DNA of 64,000 nucleotides, taken from contig NC_089232.1 in assembly GCF_963924675.1 (NCBI RefSeq), positions 29,400,842 through 29,464,841 on the forward strand, written 5' to 3'. A program made the translations under genes and the position numbers. The first letter of the stretch is position 1, and every line of letters begins with the position of its first letter. The DNA comes from Phocoena phocoena (Eukaryota > Chordata > Mammalia > Artiodactyla > Phocoenidae). The notes beneath the pieces are model-generated. The model saw only the letters and a program-made list of their open reading frames with translations, made no database searches and was not told the DNA's origin. Shown one piece after another: positions 1 through 12,391 of the stretch.

Positions 1-1480
1 AAAGCAAAACTTAATGAATTAGGAAATGAAGACTCAATAGATTTATTAAACAAACCAAAGTGTTTATTTGTGCAAAGGCTAATAAAATAAGAAAATCTTA
101 ACAATGTTAATAAAACAAAAAAGTGCACACAAAATGTTATGAATGAGAAATAGCATAAAACCCTGGAAAGAGTGACATAAAAAAAAGTACAACAATATAC
201 AATTGGAAATTCAAACTTAAAACACCAGTTTCAAGAGCATTAAAACCTTAAAATAATCAAAGATAAATATAACAAATTATGAGCAAGACATGTACACTGA
301 AAATTACAAAACCTTGCTGAGAAATTAAATACAACTGAAATAAAGAGAAAGATATACCATGTTCACAAATTGGAAGACTTAATATTGTTAAGATTTCAGT
401 GTCCCCCTTTCTATAGATTCAAAACAATCCAAATAAAAATACCAGAAAGCTTTTATTTTTTGGAGGGGAGGAGTAGAAATTAACAAGCTGATTCTAAAAT
501 TTATATAGAAATGCAAAATGTCTAGAATACCCAAAACAATTTGGTAAAAAAAGACGAAGTTATAGGACTTAAGTTATTTGATTTCATGAGCGTTAAAGCA
601 ACAGGAATCAAGATAGTGTGGTACTGGTGTGAAGGCAGATCAATGGAACATAGATAGGCATTTTCTACACACGTGCTAAGGTAATTCAGTGGGGATACTT
701 TCTTCAACGCATGGAACTGAAACAATTGGATATCCATATGTAAAAAGGTGAACCTTGATCCTTACTTCACATCACAAAAAGTCAACATGAAATAGATTAT
801 AGACCTAAATGTAAGAGCTAAAACTATAAAGCTTCTAAAGGAAAACAAGAAAACCCTTGTGTTGTTGGGTTAGGCAGATTTCTTAGGACATAAAAAGCAC
901 ACAGTGTAAATTTAAAAAATGAACTTCATCAAAATAAACAGTCTTGCTACTTGAAAGACCCTGCTGAGAAATTGGAAGATTGGGAGAAAATATTTGCAAG
1001 CATATCTGTTATATAAATAATTCTTATACATTAATATAAGTTATTAATGTATATTAATGTATATATTATTATATATGTGTATATTAATATTAATGTATAT
1101 ATTATACATTATGTATACAATATACATTAATATACATATATATGTATATTAATATAATGTATATTAATATTAATGTATATTATTCAGTTGTTACTGAATA
1201 AAAAGTGAGTAGAAGATTTGAATAAAGACTTCACCATTAAAGGTATGGACTGGCAAAAAGCACATGAAGAGATGCTCAACATCATGAGTATTCAGGAATA
1301 ATGTACATTAAAACCACAATGAGATGTCTCTATGCACTTACTAAAATTAAAAAGACTGATCATAACAAGTGTTGGCAAGGATGTGAAGCAACAGGAATTT
1401 ATCCAAGAGAAATGAACAATGTGCCCACACCTAGATTTGTACACAGAGGTTTATACAGCAGCTTTATTTGTAATAGCCTC
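1..1480 (+). mobile_element. Old L1 (L1M-type) ORF2 fragment, 5' part of a split element
   Basis: This is an old LINE-1 in sense orientation. From about 245 on it follows the order of the 3' half of L1 ORF2: the 'tgtacactgaaaattacaaa' stretch, 'ttggaagacttaatattgtt' near 371, 'gtgtggtactggtgtgaag' near 617, then 'aaaactataaagcttctaaa'. Positions 1-110 look like a more upstream ORF2 piece, so an internal deletion probably lies at about 110-245. Frames are broken everywhere. The element resumes at 1956 after a MaLR LTR. An AT-rich tandem array sits inside it at 1012-1190. Subfamily is not determined. Confidence 0.8.
1012..1190. repeat. AT-rich imperfect tandem array
   Basis: The stretch is almost pure A and T, built from imperfect repeats of a unit resembling attaatattaatgtatat, with several palindromic ATATAT cores. 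It lies inside the old L1 and interrupts ORF2-like sequence that continues at about 1195. It is probably a microsatellite expansion from an AT-rich stretch of the LINE. Confidence 0.85.
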
Positions 1481-1950
1481 TGAACTGGTTTCCTGAGGCT
1501 GCTCTAACAAATTGCCACAAACGTGATTCCTTAAGACAACATAAATGTATTCTCTTGCCATTCTGGAGGCTAGATGTCCAAACAGTTCACTGGAATATAA
1601 TCAAAGTATAAACATGGCCATAAACATTTTGGAGACTATAGGGGAGAACACAGTTCTTGCCTCTTTCAGCTTCTAGAGGCTGCTGGCATTCCTTGGCTTG
1701 TATCACTCCAACATCTTCAAATTTCTCCCTGCTCAGTCTGCACATTACCTTCTCTGCTGTGTGCGTCAAATCTGCCTCACTCTTACAAAGATACATGGGA
1801 TTGCATTTAGGGCCCACCCTGGTATTCCAGGATAATCTTCCCATCCCAAGATCCTTTATTTGATCATGTCTGCAAAGATGCTTTTGTAATGTTTACAGGT
1901 TCTAGGGATTAGTATGTGAATATTTTTAGAGGGCCATTTTTTCAGCCATG
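1481..1950 (-). mobile_element. Solo LTR of the MaLR (MLT1-like) ERVL class inserted in L1
   Basis: Read on the minus strand this follows the MLT1/MaLR LTR plan. The plus strand shows 'tttcctgaggctgctctaac' (reverse of the 3' end), then 'ttctggaggctagatgtcc', 'ggcattccttggcttgtatc', 'gggcccaccctg' and 'tctgcaaagatgc'. The 5-bp string gcctc is present on both sides (1476-1480 and 1951-1955), as expected for an ERVL-type target duplication. L1 sequence joins up perfectly across it. No internal retroviral genes are present. The exact MLT1 subfamily is uncertain. Confidence 0.8.
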
Positions 1951-1955
1951 GCCTC

Positions 1956-2395
1956 AAACTGGAAATAATCCAAATTTTCATCAACTGATGAACGGATAAA
2001 TACATTTTGGTATATCCACACAATAGGATACTATTCACCAATAAAAAGAGCCAAACTCCTAATATATGCATGCATGAATCTCGAAAACATGCTAAGAAAA
2101 TGAAGTCAAATATAAAACACAAATTTTATCGGATTCCATTCCTACAAAATTCTAGGAAAGCTACAGTTACAGTGATAGAAATCAAACCAGTAGTTGCATG
2201 GGGGAGGGGCTGGAGAGGGTATTGACTGCGAAGGGGCAAGAGGGAACTTTTTTGGCATGATGGAAATACTCTGTATTTTTGGTGGAGGTTACAAGAATGC
2301 ATCCATTTGTTAAAACCCACTGAACTGGACACTTAAAATGGGTGAGTTTTTAAATGTTAATCACACTTCAATAAAGCTAATATTAAAAAGGAAAG
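1956..2395 (+). mobile_element. Old L1 3' end (continuation of the element at 1-1480)
   Basis: Sequence picks up at the next base of L1 after the LTR ('caaactggaaataatccaaa') and runs through the end of ORF2 into the 3'UTR. The 3' end is recognisable from 'ccactgaactggacacttaa' and 'cacttcaataaagct', the usual L1M tail, followed by a short A-rich stretch near 2385. The short stretch 2396-2557 that follows shows nothing I recognise. Confidence 0.8.
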
Positions 2396-2557
2396 ACTAA
2401 AAGGCTGAGAAATTTGAAAATCTAGTTGAATTGGTTGAGTTTTAAGGAAAATATAACTAAAATAGAGTCAAGAAGAAAAAGAAAGTCTGAATAGAGCAAT
2501 AAACATGGAATAAATCAAGAGGTTTGTGAAGAACTTTGCCCCCTTTCCCCATATGAT

Positions 2558-2628
2558 CTAAACTGAACCATAGGAACAGAAGGTAGACCTGCTTGCTGGT
2601 GATTTATTTCAAACGTGAGAGAACTTCT
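2558..2628. repeat. 71-bp target-site duplication, left copy
   Basis: These 71 bases match 10228-10298 without gaps, with 6 mismatches (65/71). The left copy directly abuts a T-rich tract at 2629-2641 and the right copy directly abuts the 5' truncation point of an L1 at 10227. That is the geometry expected for a target-site duplication around a minus-strand retrotransposon. Seventy-one bp is long for L1 but within what is known. Confidence 0.75.
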
Positions 2629-2641
2629 TTTCTTTTTTTTT

Positions 2642-3000
2642 CCTGTCAGTTTTATTGCATTATCAGCTGTTTTCTTGTGTTTACATTGTTCTGAGTACAA
2701 TGCTTGAAAAAGATTTCCTTTTAGAGAGTGAAAAAAATAGGTATCGAGTTAAACCTGGAGGTTAAATTTGTTCAACAAATGTCTATATATTTCATCATCC
2801 AACTATAAGGCAACAAGTAGCAATCAGAGAGATATGTACTCAAGGAAGACTCAGGGTAGTGTTCTGTAGTCCAGTTAAATGTTGTCTCACACATTTCTCC
2901 CCTCAGACCCCTTACTTAGGACTGGTGAATTAATGATAGGAAGAAAAATAAAAGTCTTGTTTAATTTTTAAGTTAAGAGGACTGTTACCTATTGAAGTCT
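2642..3000 (-). other. Probable 3'-transduced segment of the outer L1
   Basis: This non-L1 stretch lies between the 3' end of the L1 (about 3001) and the poly(A) at 2629-2641. Read on the minus strand, a polyadenylation signal AATAAA (plus-strand tttatt at 2651-2656) sits about 10 bases before the A tract. The L1's own 3' end near 3003-3010 also contains AATAAA but has no A tail. This fits read-through transcription past the L1 into the flank of the source locus, and co-mobilisation of about 355 bases. No other repeat is recognised in it. Confidence 0.65.
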
Positions 3001-5291
3001 TTATTTTATTGGAGTATAACTGCTTTACAATATTTTGTTAGTTTCTGCTGTATAATGAAGTGAATCAGCTATATGTATACCTATATCCCCTCCCTCTTGG
3101 ACCTCCCTCCCCCCTGCCCCCCATCCCACCCATCTAGGTCATCACAGAGCACAGAGCTGAGCTCCCTGTGCTTTATAGCAGGTTCCCACTAGCTATCTAT
3201 TTTACAGATGGTAGTGTATTTATGTCATACCTAATCTCCCAATTCATCCCACCCTCTCTTTCCCGCCCATATTATGTACCACATCTTCTTTATCCATTCA
3301 TCTGTTGATAGACATTTAAGCTGTTTCCACGTCCTGGCTATTGTAAATAGTGCTGCAGTGAACACTGGGGTACATGTAACATTTTGAATTTTTTTCTCAG
3401 GGTATAAACCCAGGAGTGGGATTGCTGGGTCATATGGTAGTTCTATTTTTAGTTTTTTAAGGAACCTCCATACTGTTCTCCACAGTGGCTGTGTAAATTT
3501 ACATTCCCACCAACAGTGCAAGAGGGTTCCCTTTTCTCCACACTTTTTCCAGCATTTATTGTTTGTAGATTTTTGATGATGGCCATTCTGACGGTGTGAG
3601 GTGATACCTCATTGTAGTTTTGATTTGCATTTCTCTGTGATGTTGAGCATCTTTTCATGTGCCTCTTGGCCATCTGTATGTCTTCTTAGGTGAAATGTTT
3701 ATTTAGGTCTTCTGCCCATCTTTTGATTGGGTTGTTTGTTTTATGATATTGAGCTGCATGAGCTGTTTGTATATTTTGGAGATTAATCCTTTGTCCATTG
3801 CTTTGTTTGCAAATATTTTCTCCCATTCTGAGGGTTGTCTTTTTGTCTTGTTTAAGGTTTCCTTTGCTGTGCAAAAGATTTTAAGTTTCATTAGGTCCCA
3901 TTTGTTTATTTCTGTTTTTATTTTCATTACTCTAGGAGGTGGGTCACAAAGGATCTTGCTGTGGTTTATGTCATAGAGTGTTTTTCCTCTGTTTTTCTCT
4001 AAGAGTTTTAGAGTGTCTGGTTTTACATTTAGGTCTTTAATCCATTTTGAGTTTATTTTTGTGTCTGGTGTTAGGTGGTCTAATTTCATTCTTTTACATG
4101 TAGCTTACCAGTTTTCCCAACACCACTTATTGAAGAGGCTGTGTTTTCTCCATTGTATATTCTTGCCTCCTTTGTCATAAATTAGGTGACAATATGTGTG
4201 TGGGTTTATCTCTGGGCTTTCTATCCTGTTCCATTGACCTATATTTCTGTTTTTGTGCCAGTACCAAATTATCTTGATTACTGTAGTTTTGTAGTATATT
4301 TTGAAGTTGGGGAGCCTGATTCCTCCAGCTCCATTTTTCTTTCTCAAGATTGCTTTGGCTATTCAGGGTCTTTTGTGTTTCCATACAAACCGTAAATTTT
4401 TTTGTTCTAATTCTGTGAAGAATGTCATTGATAATTTGATAGAGATTGCATTGAACCTGTAGATTGCTTTGGGTAGTATAGTTGTTTTCACAAAATTGAA
4501 TCTTCCAATCTCCAATTGATGGAGAAACAGATATTTCTCCATCTGTTTTTGTCATCTTTGATTTCTTTCATTAGTTTTTATAGTTTTCTGAGTACAGGTC
4601 TTTTGCCTCCTTACATACATTTATTCCTAGGTATTTTATTCTTTTTGTTGTGATGGTAAATGGGATTTTTTCCTTAATTTCTCCTTCTGATCTTTTGTTG
4701 TTAGTGTGTAGGAATGCAAGAGATTTCTGTGCATTAATTTTGTATCCTGCAACCTTACCAAATTCATTGATTAGTTCTAGTAGTTTTCTGGTGGCATCTT
4801 TGGGGTTTTCTATGTATAGGAACATGTCATCTGTAAACAGTGACATGATTTGGATTTGGATTCTTTCCAATTTGGATTCCTTTGATTTCTTTTTCTTCTC
4901 TGATTTCCATGGCTAGGGCTTCCAAAACTATGGTGAATAACAGTAGCAAGAGTGGACATCCTTGTCTTGTCCCTAATCTTAGAGGAAATGCTTTCAGTTT
5001 TTCACCATTGAGAAGGATGTTTGCTGTGGGTTTGTCATATATGGCCTTTATTATGTTGAGGTAGGTTCCCTCTATGCCCACTTTCAGGAGAGTTTTAATC
5101 ATAAATGGGTGTTAAATTTTGTCAAAAGTGTTTTCTGCATGTATTGAGATGATCATATGGTTCTTATTTTTTAATTTGTTAATATGGTGTATCACATTGA
5201 TTGATTTGCGTATATTGAAGAATTCTTGCATCCCTTGGATAAATCCCATGTGATTATAGTGTAAGATCTTTTCAATGTGTTGTTGGATTCT

Positions 5292-6299
<1,008 letters not shown>

Positions 6300-6608
6300 C
6301 TAAATGTTTGATAGAACTCACCTGTGAAGCCATCTGGTCCTGGACTTTTGTTTTTTGGAAGATTTTTAATTACAGTTGCAATTTCATTACTTTTGATTGG
6401 TTTGTTTATATTTTCTGATTCTTCCTGGTTCAGTCTTGGAAAGTTGTACCTTTCCAAGAATTTGTCCTTTTCTTCCAGGTTGTCCATTTTATTGGCATAG
6501 AGTTGCTTGTAGTAGTCTCTTAGGATCCTTTGTATTTCTGCAGTGTCAGTTGTAATTTCTCCTTTTTCATTTCTAATTTTATTGCTTTGAGTCCTCTCCC
6601 TTTTTTTC

Positions 6609-9600
6609 TTTTTTCTTTTTTTTTTTTAACATCTTTATTGGGGTATAATTGCTTTACAATGGTGTGTTAGTTTCTGCTTTATAACAAAGTGAATCAGTTA
6701 TACATATATATATGTTCCCATATCTCTTCCCTCTTGCATCTCCCTCCCTCCCACCCCTCCAGGCGGTCACAAAGCACCGAGCCAATATCCCTGTGCCATG
6801 CGGCTGCTTCCTACTAGCTATCTACCTTACGTTTGTTAGTATATATATGTCCATGACTCTCTCTCGCCCTGTCACAGCTCACCCTTCCCCCTCCCCATAT
6901 CCTCAAGTCCGTTCTCCAGTAGGCCTGTGTCTTTATTCCTTTCTTACCTCTAGGTTCTTCATGACATTTTTTTTCTTAAATTTCATATATATGTGTTAGC
7001 ATACAGTACTTGTCTTTTTCTTTCTGACTAACTTCACTCTGTATGACAGACTCTAGTTCTATCCACCTCATTACAAATAGCTCAATTTCGTTTCTTTTTA
7101 TGGCTAAGTAATATTCCATTGTATATATATGCCACATCTTCTTTATCCATTCATCCGATGATGGGCACTTAGGTTGTTTCCATCTCCGGGCTATTGTAAA
7201 TAGAGCTGCAATGAACATTTTGGTACATGAGTCTTTTTGAATTTTGGTTTTCTCAGGGTATATGCCCAGTAGTGGGATTGCTGGGTCATATGGTAGTTCT
7301 ATTTGTAGTTTTTTAAGGAACCTCCATACTGTTCTCCATAGTGGCTGAACCAATTCACATTCCTACCAGCAGTGCAAGAGGGTTCCCTTTTCTCCACACC
7401 CTCTCCAACATTTATTGTTTCTAGATTTTTTGATGATGGCCATTCTGACTGGTGTGAGATGATATCTCATTGTAGTTTTGATTTGCATTTCTCTAATGAT
7501 TAATGATGTTGAGCATTCTTTAATGTGTTTGTTGGCAGTCTGTATAGCTTCTTTGGAGAAATGTGTATTTAGGTCTTCTGCCCATTTTTGGATTGGGTTG
7601 TTTGTTTTTTTAATATTGAGCTGCATGATCTGTTTATATATTTTGGAGATTAATCCTTTGTCCGTTGATCCATTTGTAAATATTTTCTCCCATTCTGAGA
7701 GTTGTCTTTTTGTCTTGTTTGTAGTTTCCTTTGCTGTGCAAAAGCTTTGAAGTTTCATTAGGTCCCATTTGTTTATTTTTGTTTTTATTTCCATTTCTCT
7801 AGGAGGTGGGTCAGAAAGGATCTTGCTGTGATTTATGTCATAGAGTGTTCTGCCTATGTTTTCCTCTAAGAGTTTGATAGTTTCTGGCCTTACATTTAGG
7901 TCTTTAATCCATTTTGAGCTTATTTTTGTGTATGGTGTTAGGGAGTGATCTAATCTCATACTTTTACATGTATCTGTCCAGTTTTCCCAGCACCACTTAT
8001 TGAAGAGGCTGTCCTTTCTCCACTGTACATTCCTGCCACCTTTATCAAAGATAAGGTGTCCATATGTGCGTGGGTTTATCTCTGGGCTTTCTATCCTGTT
8101 CCACTGATCTATCTTTCTGTTTTTGTGCCAGTACCATACTGTCTTGATTACTGTAGCTTTGTAGTATAGTCTGAAGTCAGGGAGCCTGATTCCTCCAGCT
8201 CCGTTTTTCGTTCTCAAGACTGCTTTGGCTATTCGGGGTCTTTTGTGTTTTCATACACATTGTGAAATTTTTTGTTCTAGTTCTGTGAAAAATGCCAGTG
8301 GTAGTTTGATAGGCATTGCATTGAATCTTTAGATTGCTTTGGGTAGTAGAGTCATTTTCACAATGTTGATTCTTCCAATCCAAGAACATGGTATATTTCT
8401 CCATCTATTTGTATCATCTTTAATTTCTTTCATCAGTGTCTTATAATTTTCTGCACACAGGACTTTTGTCTCCCTAGGTAGGTTTATTCCTAGATATTTT
8501 ATTCTTTTTGTTGCAGTGGTAAATGGGAGTGTTTTCTTGATTTCACTTTCAGATTTTTAATCATTAGTATATAGGAATGTCAGAGATTTCTGTGCATTAA
8601 TTTTGTATCCTGCTACTTTACCAAATTCATTGATTAGCTCTAGTAGTTTTTGGGTAGCATCTTTAGGATTCTCTATGTATAGTATCATGTCATCTGCAAA
8701 CAGTGACAGCTTAATTCTTCTTTTCCGATTTGGATTCCTTTTATTTCCTTTTCTTCTCTGATTGCTGTGGCTAAAACTTCCAAAACTATGTTGAATAAGA
8801 GTGGTGAGATTGGGCAACCTTGTCTTGTTCCTGACTTTAGTGGAAATGCTTTCAGTTTTTCACCACTGAGGATGATGTTGGCTGTGGGCTTGTCATATAT
8901 GGCCTTTATTATGTTGAGGAAAGTTCCCTCTATGACTACTTTCTGCAGGGTTTTTATCATAAATGGGTGTTGAATTTTGTCAGAAGCTTTCTCTGCATCT
9001 CTTGAGATGATCATATGGTTTTTCTCCTTCAATTTGTTAATATGGTTTATCACATTGATAGATTTGCATATATTGAAGAATCCTTGCATTCCTGGAATAA
9101 ACCCCATTTGATCATGGCGTATGATCCTTTTAATGTGCTGTTGGATTCTGTTTGTTAGTATTTTGTTGAGGATTTTTGCATCTAAGTTCATCAGTGTTAT
9201 TGGCCTGTAGTTTTCTTTGTGACATCCTTGTCTGGTTTTGGTATCAAGGTGATGGTGGCCTCGTAGAAGGAATTTGGGAGTGTTCCTCCCTCTGCTATAC
9301 TTTGGAAGAGTTTGCAAAGGATAGGTGTTAGCTCTTCTGTAAATGTTTGATAGAATTCACCTGTGAAGCCATCTGGTCCTGGGCTTTTGCTTTTTGGAAG
9401 ATTTTTAATCACAGTTTCAAATTCAGTGCTTGTGATTGGTCTGTTCATATTTTCTATTTCTTCCTGATTCAGTCTTGGCAGGTTGTGCATTTCTAAGAAT
9501 TTGTCCATTTCTTCCAGATTGTCCATTTTATTGGCATAGAGTTGCTTGTAGTAATCTCTCATGATCTTTTTTATTTCTGCAGTGTCAGTTGTTACTTCTC

Positions 9601-9627
9601 CTTTTTCATTTCTAATTCTATTCATTT
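6609..9627 (-). mobile_element. Third L1 of the block, about 3 kb, truncated or recombined 5' end
   Basis: A T tract near 6609-6627 is followed by the reversed L1 3' end and 3'UTR (to about 6975), then by ORF2 in reverse through the C-terminal and RT regions. The left junction is at 'gagtcctctccc' (6589-6600) plus a T run. The same ORF2 string with one difference recurs at 9628-9649. To the right of that, L1 ORF2 simply continues to 10227. Because the outer flanks are a matched pair, the sequence right of the boundary should belong to the outer L1, but I cannot place the switch exactly. Confidence 0.7.
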
Positions 9628-9650
9628 GAGTCTTCTCCCTTTTTTTCTTG
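6976..9650 (-). pseudogene. L1 ORF2 remnant (reverse transcriptase and C-terminal region)
   Basis: Broken reading frames on the minus strand give ORF2p pieces in order. 9197-9625 is RT upstream ([16 protein letters not shown]). 8685-9317 carries RT fingers and palm ([20 protein letters not shown]). 8557-8817 carries the catalytic [11 protein letters not shown] (FADD at plus-strand 8686-8700). 7363-8217 has the post-RT part ending in the cysteine-rich [15 protein letters not shown]. 6976-7353 is the C-terminal tail. Frameshifts separate the pieces, so no working protein is encoded. The endonuclease domain is absent, which is usual for 5'-truncated copies. Confidence 0.9.
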
Positions 9651-10227
9651 ATGAGTCTGGTTAAACAAAATTTATCAATTTTGTTTATTTTCTCAAAGAA
9701 CCAGCTTTTAGTTTTATTGATCTTTGCTATTGTTTTCTTCCTTTCTATTTCATGTATTTCTGTTCTGATCTTTATGATTCTTTCCTTCTACTAACTTTGT
9801 GTTTTCTTTGTTCTTCTTTTTGTAGCTGCTTTAAGTGTAAGGTTAGATTGTTTATTTGAGATATTTCTTGTTTCTTGAGGTGAGATTGAATTGCTATAAA
9901 CTTCCCTCTTAGAACTGCTTTTACTGCATTCCATAGGTTATGGATCATGGTGTTTTTGTTTCTAGGTATTTTTAAATTCCTCTTTGATTTCTCCTGTGAT
10001 CTCTTCATTATTTAGCAGTGCACTGTTTAGCCTCCATGCGTTTGTGTTTTTTTCCTGTAATTTGTCTCTAATATCATAGTGTTGTGGTCAGAAATGATGC
10101 TTGATATGATTTCAATTTTCTTAAATTTTCCAAGGCTTGATTTGTGACCCAAGATGTGATCCATCCTGGAGAATGTTCCATGTGCACTTGAGAAGAAAGT
10201 GTATTCTGCTTTTGGATGGAATGTCCT

Positions 10228-10298
10228 CTAAACTGTACCATAGGAACAGAATGTAGACCTGCTTGCCGGTGATTTATTTCAAACCTGGGAGAATTTCT
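10228..10298. repeat. 71-bp target-site duplication, right copy
   Basis: This is the partner of 2558-2628 (65/71 identical, no gap). It starts at the exact base where L1 similarity ends; a paralogous L1 near 29,661-29,690 shows where L1 sequence should continue and does not. About 8 percent divergence between copies fits a fairly old insertion. Confidence 0.75.
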
Positions 10299-10899
10299 AT
10301 GCAACTTAAATTGCTCTAGTGAATAAATAAAGAAGGAAAAGCTTTCCATTTGTTTAATGAAATTTGTTTAACCTTAATACAAAACCGTATAAAATAGCAC
10401 AAAACAGAAAGCTACTAAATAATATGCACTTGAATACAACATTAGTAATACATTAGCAAATCAAGTACATTACTGTGTGAGAAGAATAACACTACTAAAT
10501 TAGAGTTCATTCAAGACATACATGGTAAATTTGAGGAACTAAGAAAAATAGGTAGAGATTAACTTTGAACTTTTGCTTCCAACCCCACCCTCTCCAAGTC
10601 CCTAGGACAGATGATTTCTATCTGGTGGGAAGGGAGGGGGAAGCTCCTCACAGTGCTTGCTGTTTCTTTCTGGGGTGCAAAGGGTGAATGAAGCCCAGCC
10701 CCAAAGAGCTGTTTTGTGGGGGTGGGTAGTGATTGAAATGGATTTCTGGTGCCTTCCCTTTTCACCCCAGGTCTCTTCCACACTTACTCTGTCAGCTCTT
10801 TGAGACTCACATAGACAGGGGTCTGGCCTTCTCTTGGTTGCACTGACTCACAGAGCCAGCAACATCCGCAGAAGAAAATGAGCTGAGATCCAAATAATA
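10299..10899. other. Unassigned sequence, no gene seen
   Basis: The first part is AT-rich, then 10560-10800 is a more GC-balanced stretch. I recognise no repeat family, exon or RNA gene. It is the pre-insertion flank of the L1 block. Confidence 0.5.
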
Positions 10900-11382
10900 C
10901 AGTTTAGAATCATAGCCATTCCAAACAAAAAATAACACACAACTGGAGTACAGGTTCCTTCAGAAGGAGAAATATTAGAACAGAGAGATGAACAATTTAG
11001 AATTAGAGTAATAAACTAAAAGTGATAGGGGAAGATGTTTGTAATATCTAATATCTTAGAATAAGAATAAAGAAACATAAACAAAGACCAAGCAGAAATA
11101 TTAGTATGAAAAATATGGTAGTTAAAATAAATAATAGAACAGTTCAGATAAATAGCAGCCAGGATCTATGTGGAGGGGATGCATTAGTGATGTGAAAGAC
11201 TAACCTGAGATCATCTTAAGGAAGAGGGAAAAGACAAATAAATAAAAAATATGAAAAGAAAAGCCAAGACATATGGAAAATAAAGTTGAAGTACTAACAT
11301 CCAGATAATAGAGGTGCCAAAAAGAGAAAAAAATGGAGAGGACGACATATTAGAAGAAATAATGATGATAAAGTTTCCAGAG

Positions 11383-11475
11383 TTATCTAGAGGGAAAAGA
11401 GGAGGATAAGAAGGAGGAAGAGAAAGAGGAAGGGGAAGGGGAGAAGAAGAGAAAGGGAAGGCAGAGGAGAAGAAA
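11383..11475. repeat. GA-rich purine tract
   Basis: About 90 bases are nearly all A and G on the plus strand, with gga and gaa runs. It lies in the ORF1-like part of the old L1. The 112-residue minus-strand frame over it (Ser/Phe/Pro-rich) is a composition artefact. Confidence 0.8.
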
Positions 11476-11904
11476 GGCTTTCGATTGAAAGATACTGCAG
11501 AGAATAGATAGGGCAGACAGAATGGAAATGTGTAATTTAAGAATAGCAAAGTCTAAGAGAAAATTCTAAAAGTTTCCAGAGAGAAAGAATAGTTCACACA
11601 CAAAAGAACAAGAGTTAGACTGACCATAAGAGATTTTTCAAATAAGCACTATATACAGGAAGTCATGAGTATCATTTAAAAAATATTAGAAGGAAAGAAT
11701 TTAGACTCCTTAATTTTATATTTAGCCAAGACATTTACATATGAGGTCATGACAGAAATATTCTTAGTCCCATAAAGCTTCAGAAGGTTTGTCACTGACA
11801 AACCACACTGACGAAAATCCACACTGACAGCTGTTTTGGATGAAGTATATAATGAAGAACTGCAAACCCAGATTTGGCTACCATATTGAACAGCACAAGT
11901 GTAG

Positions 11905-12056
11905 ATCCTTGCTACTCAAAGGGTGGTGTTTGAACCAGCATCGGCATCACCAGGGAGCTTGTTAGAAAAACTCAAGTCCCACCCTAAACATCCAGAATCA
12001 GAATCTGCCTTTTAACGAGAATCCTAGATGCCTTGAGAGTTTGAGAAACACAGTTC
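11905..12056. mobile_element. MER5A-like hAT-Charlie nonautonomous DNA transposon
   Basis: The sequence contains the familiar 'ggcatcaccagggagcttgt' and 'ccagaatcagaatctgcc', ending in 'gagaaacacagttctaga'. This matches the MER5A layout (terminal inverted repeats with a central TCAGAATCTG core). It is about 150 bp, diverged, and inserted in the old L1. Confidence 0.75.
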
Positions 12057-12177
12057 TAGATACATCAATATGATTGGTGTTAGGAGGGAGGGAAAACTAA
12101 GGGAATGTAAAAATGTGCTAAAATTCTTATCAAATTAGAGGGCAAATGATTGAAAAGAAGCATTAAAAAGTAAGACA

Positions 12178-12391
12178 GGGCTTCCCTCGTGGCGCAGTGG
12201 GTGAGAGTCCACCTGCCGATGCAGGGGACAAGGGTTTGCGCCCCGGTCCGGGAAGATCCCACATGACGCGGAGCGGCTGGGCCCGTGAGCCACAGCCGCT
12301 GAGCCTGCACGTCCGGAGCCTGTGCTCCGCAACGGGAGAGGCCACAACAGTGAGAGGCCCGTGTACCGCAAATAAAAAAAAAAAAAAAAAA
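12178..12391 (+). mobile_element. CHR-type SINE (short form), tRNA-derived
   Basis: This starts 'gggcttccctcgtggcgcag' and keeps the pol III A-box-like (tggcgcagtgg) and B-box-like (ggtttgcgcccc) regions. It ends in an A tract of about 25. The 13-bp target duplication aaaaagtaagaca is perfect at 12165-12177 and 12392-12404. It inserted into the old L1 at 10,900-16,380. I attribute the family to cetaceans and hippos from memory. Confidence 0.92.

Noticed and set aside
1012..1190. Replication origin or matrix-attachment site from AT-richness
   Set aside because: Composition alone does not support it; the stretch is a simple tandem expansion inside an L1.
12178..12391. Functional tRNA gene in the SINE head
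   Set aside because: The pol III box-like strings belong to the tRNA-derived SINE; the sequence does not fold as a complete tRNA and ends in an A tail.
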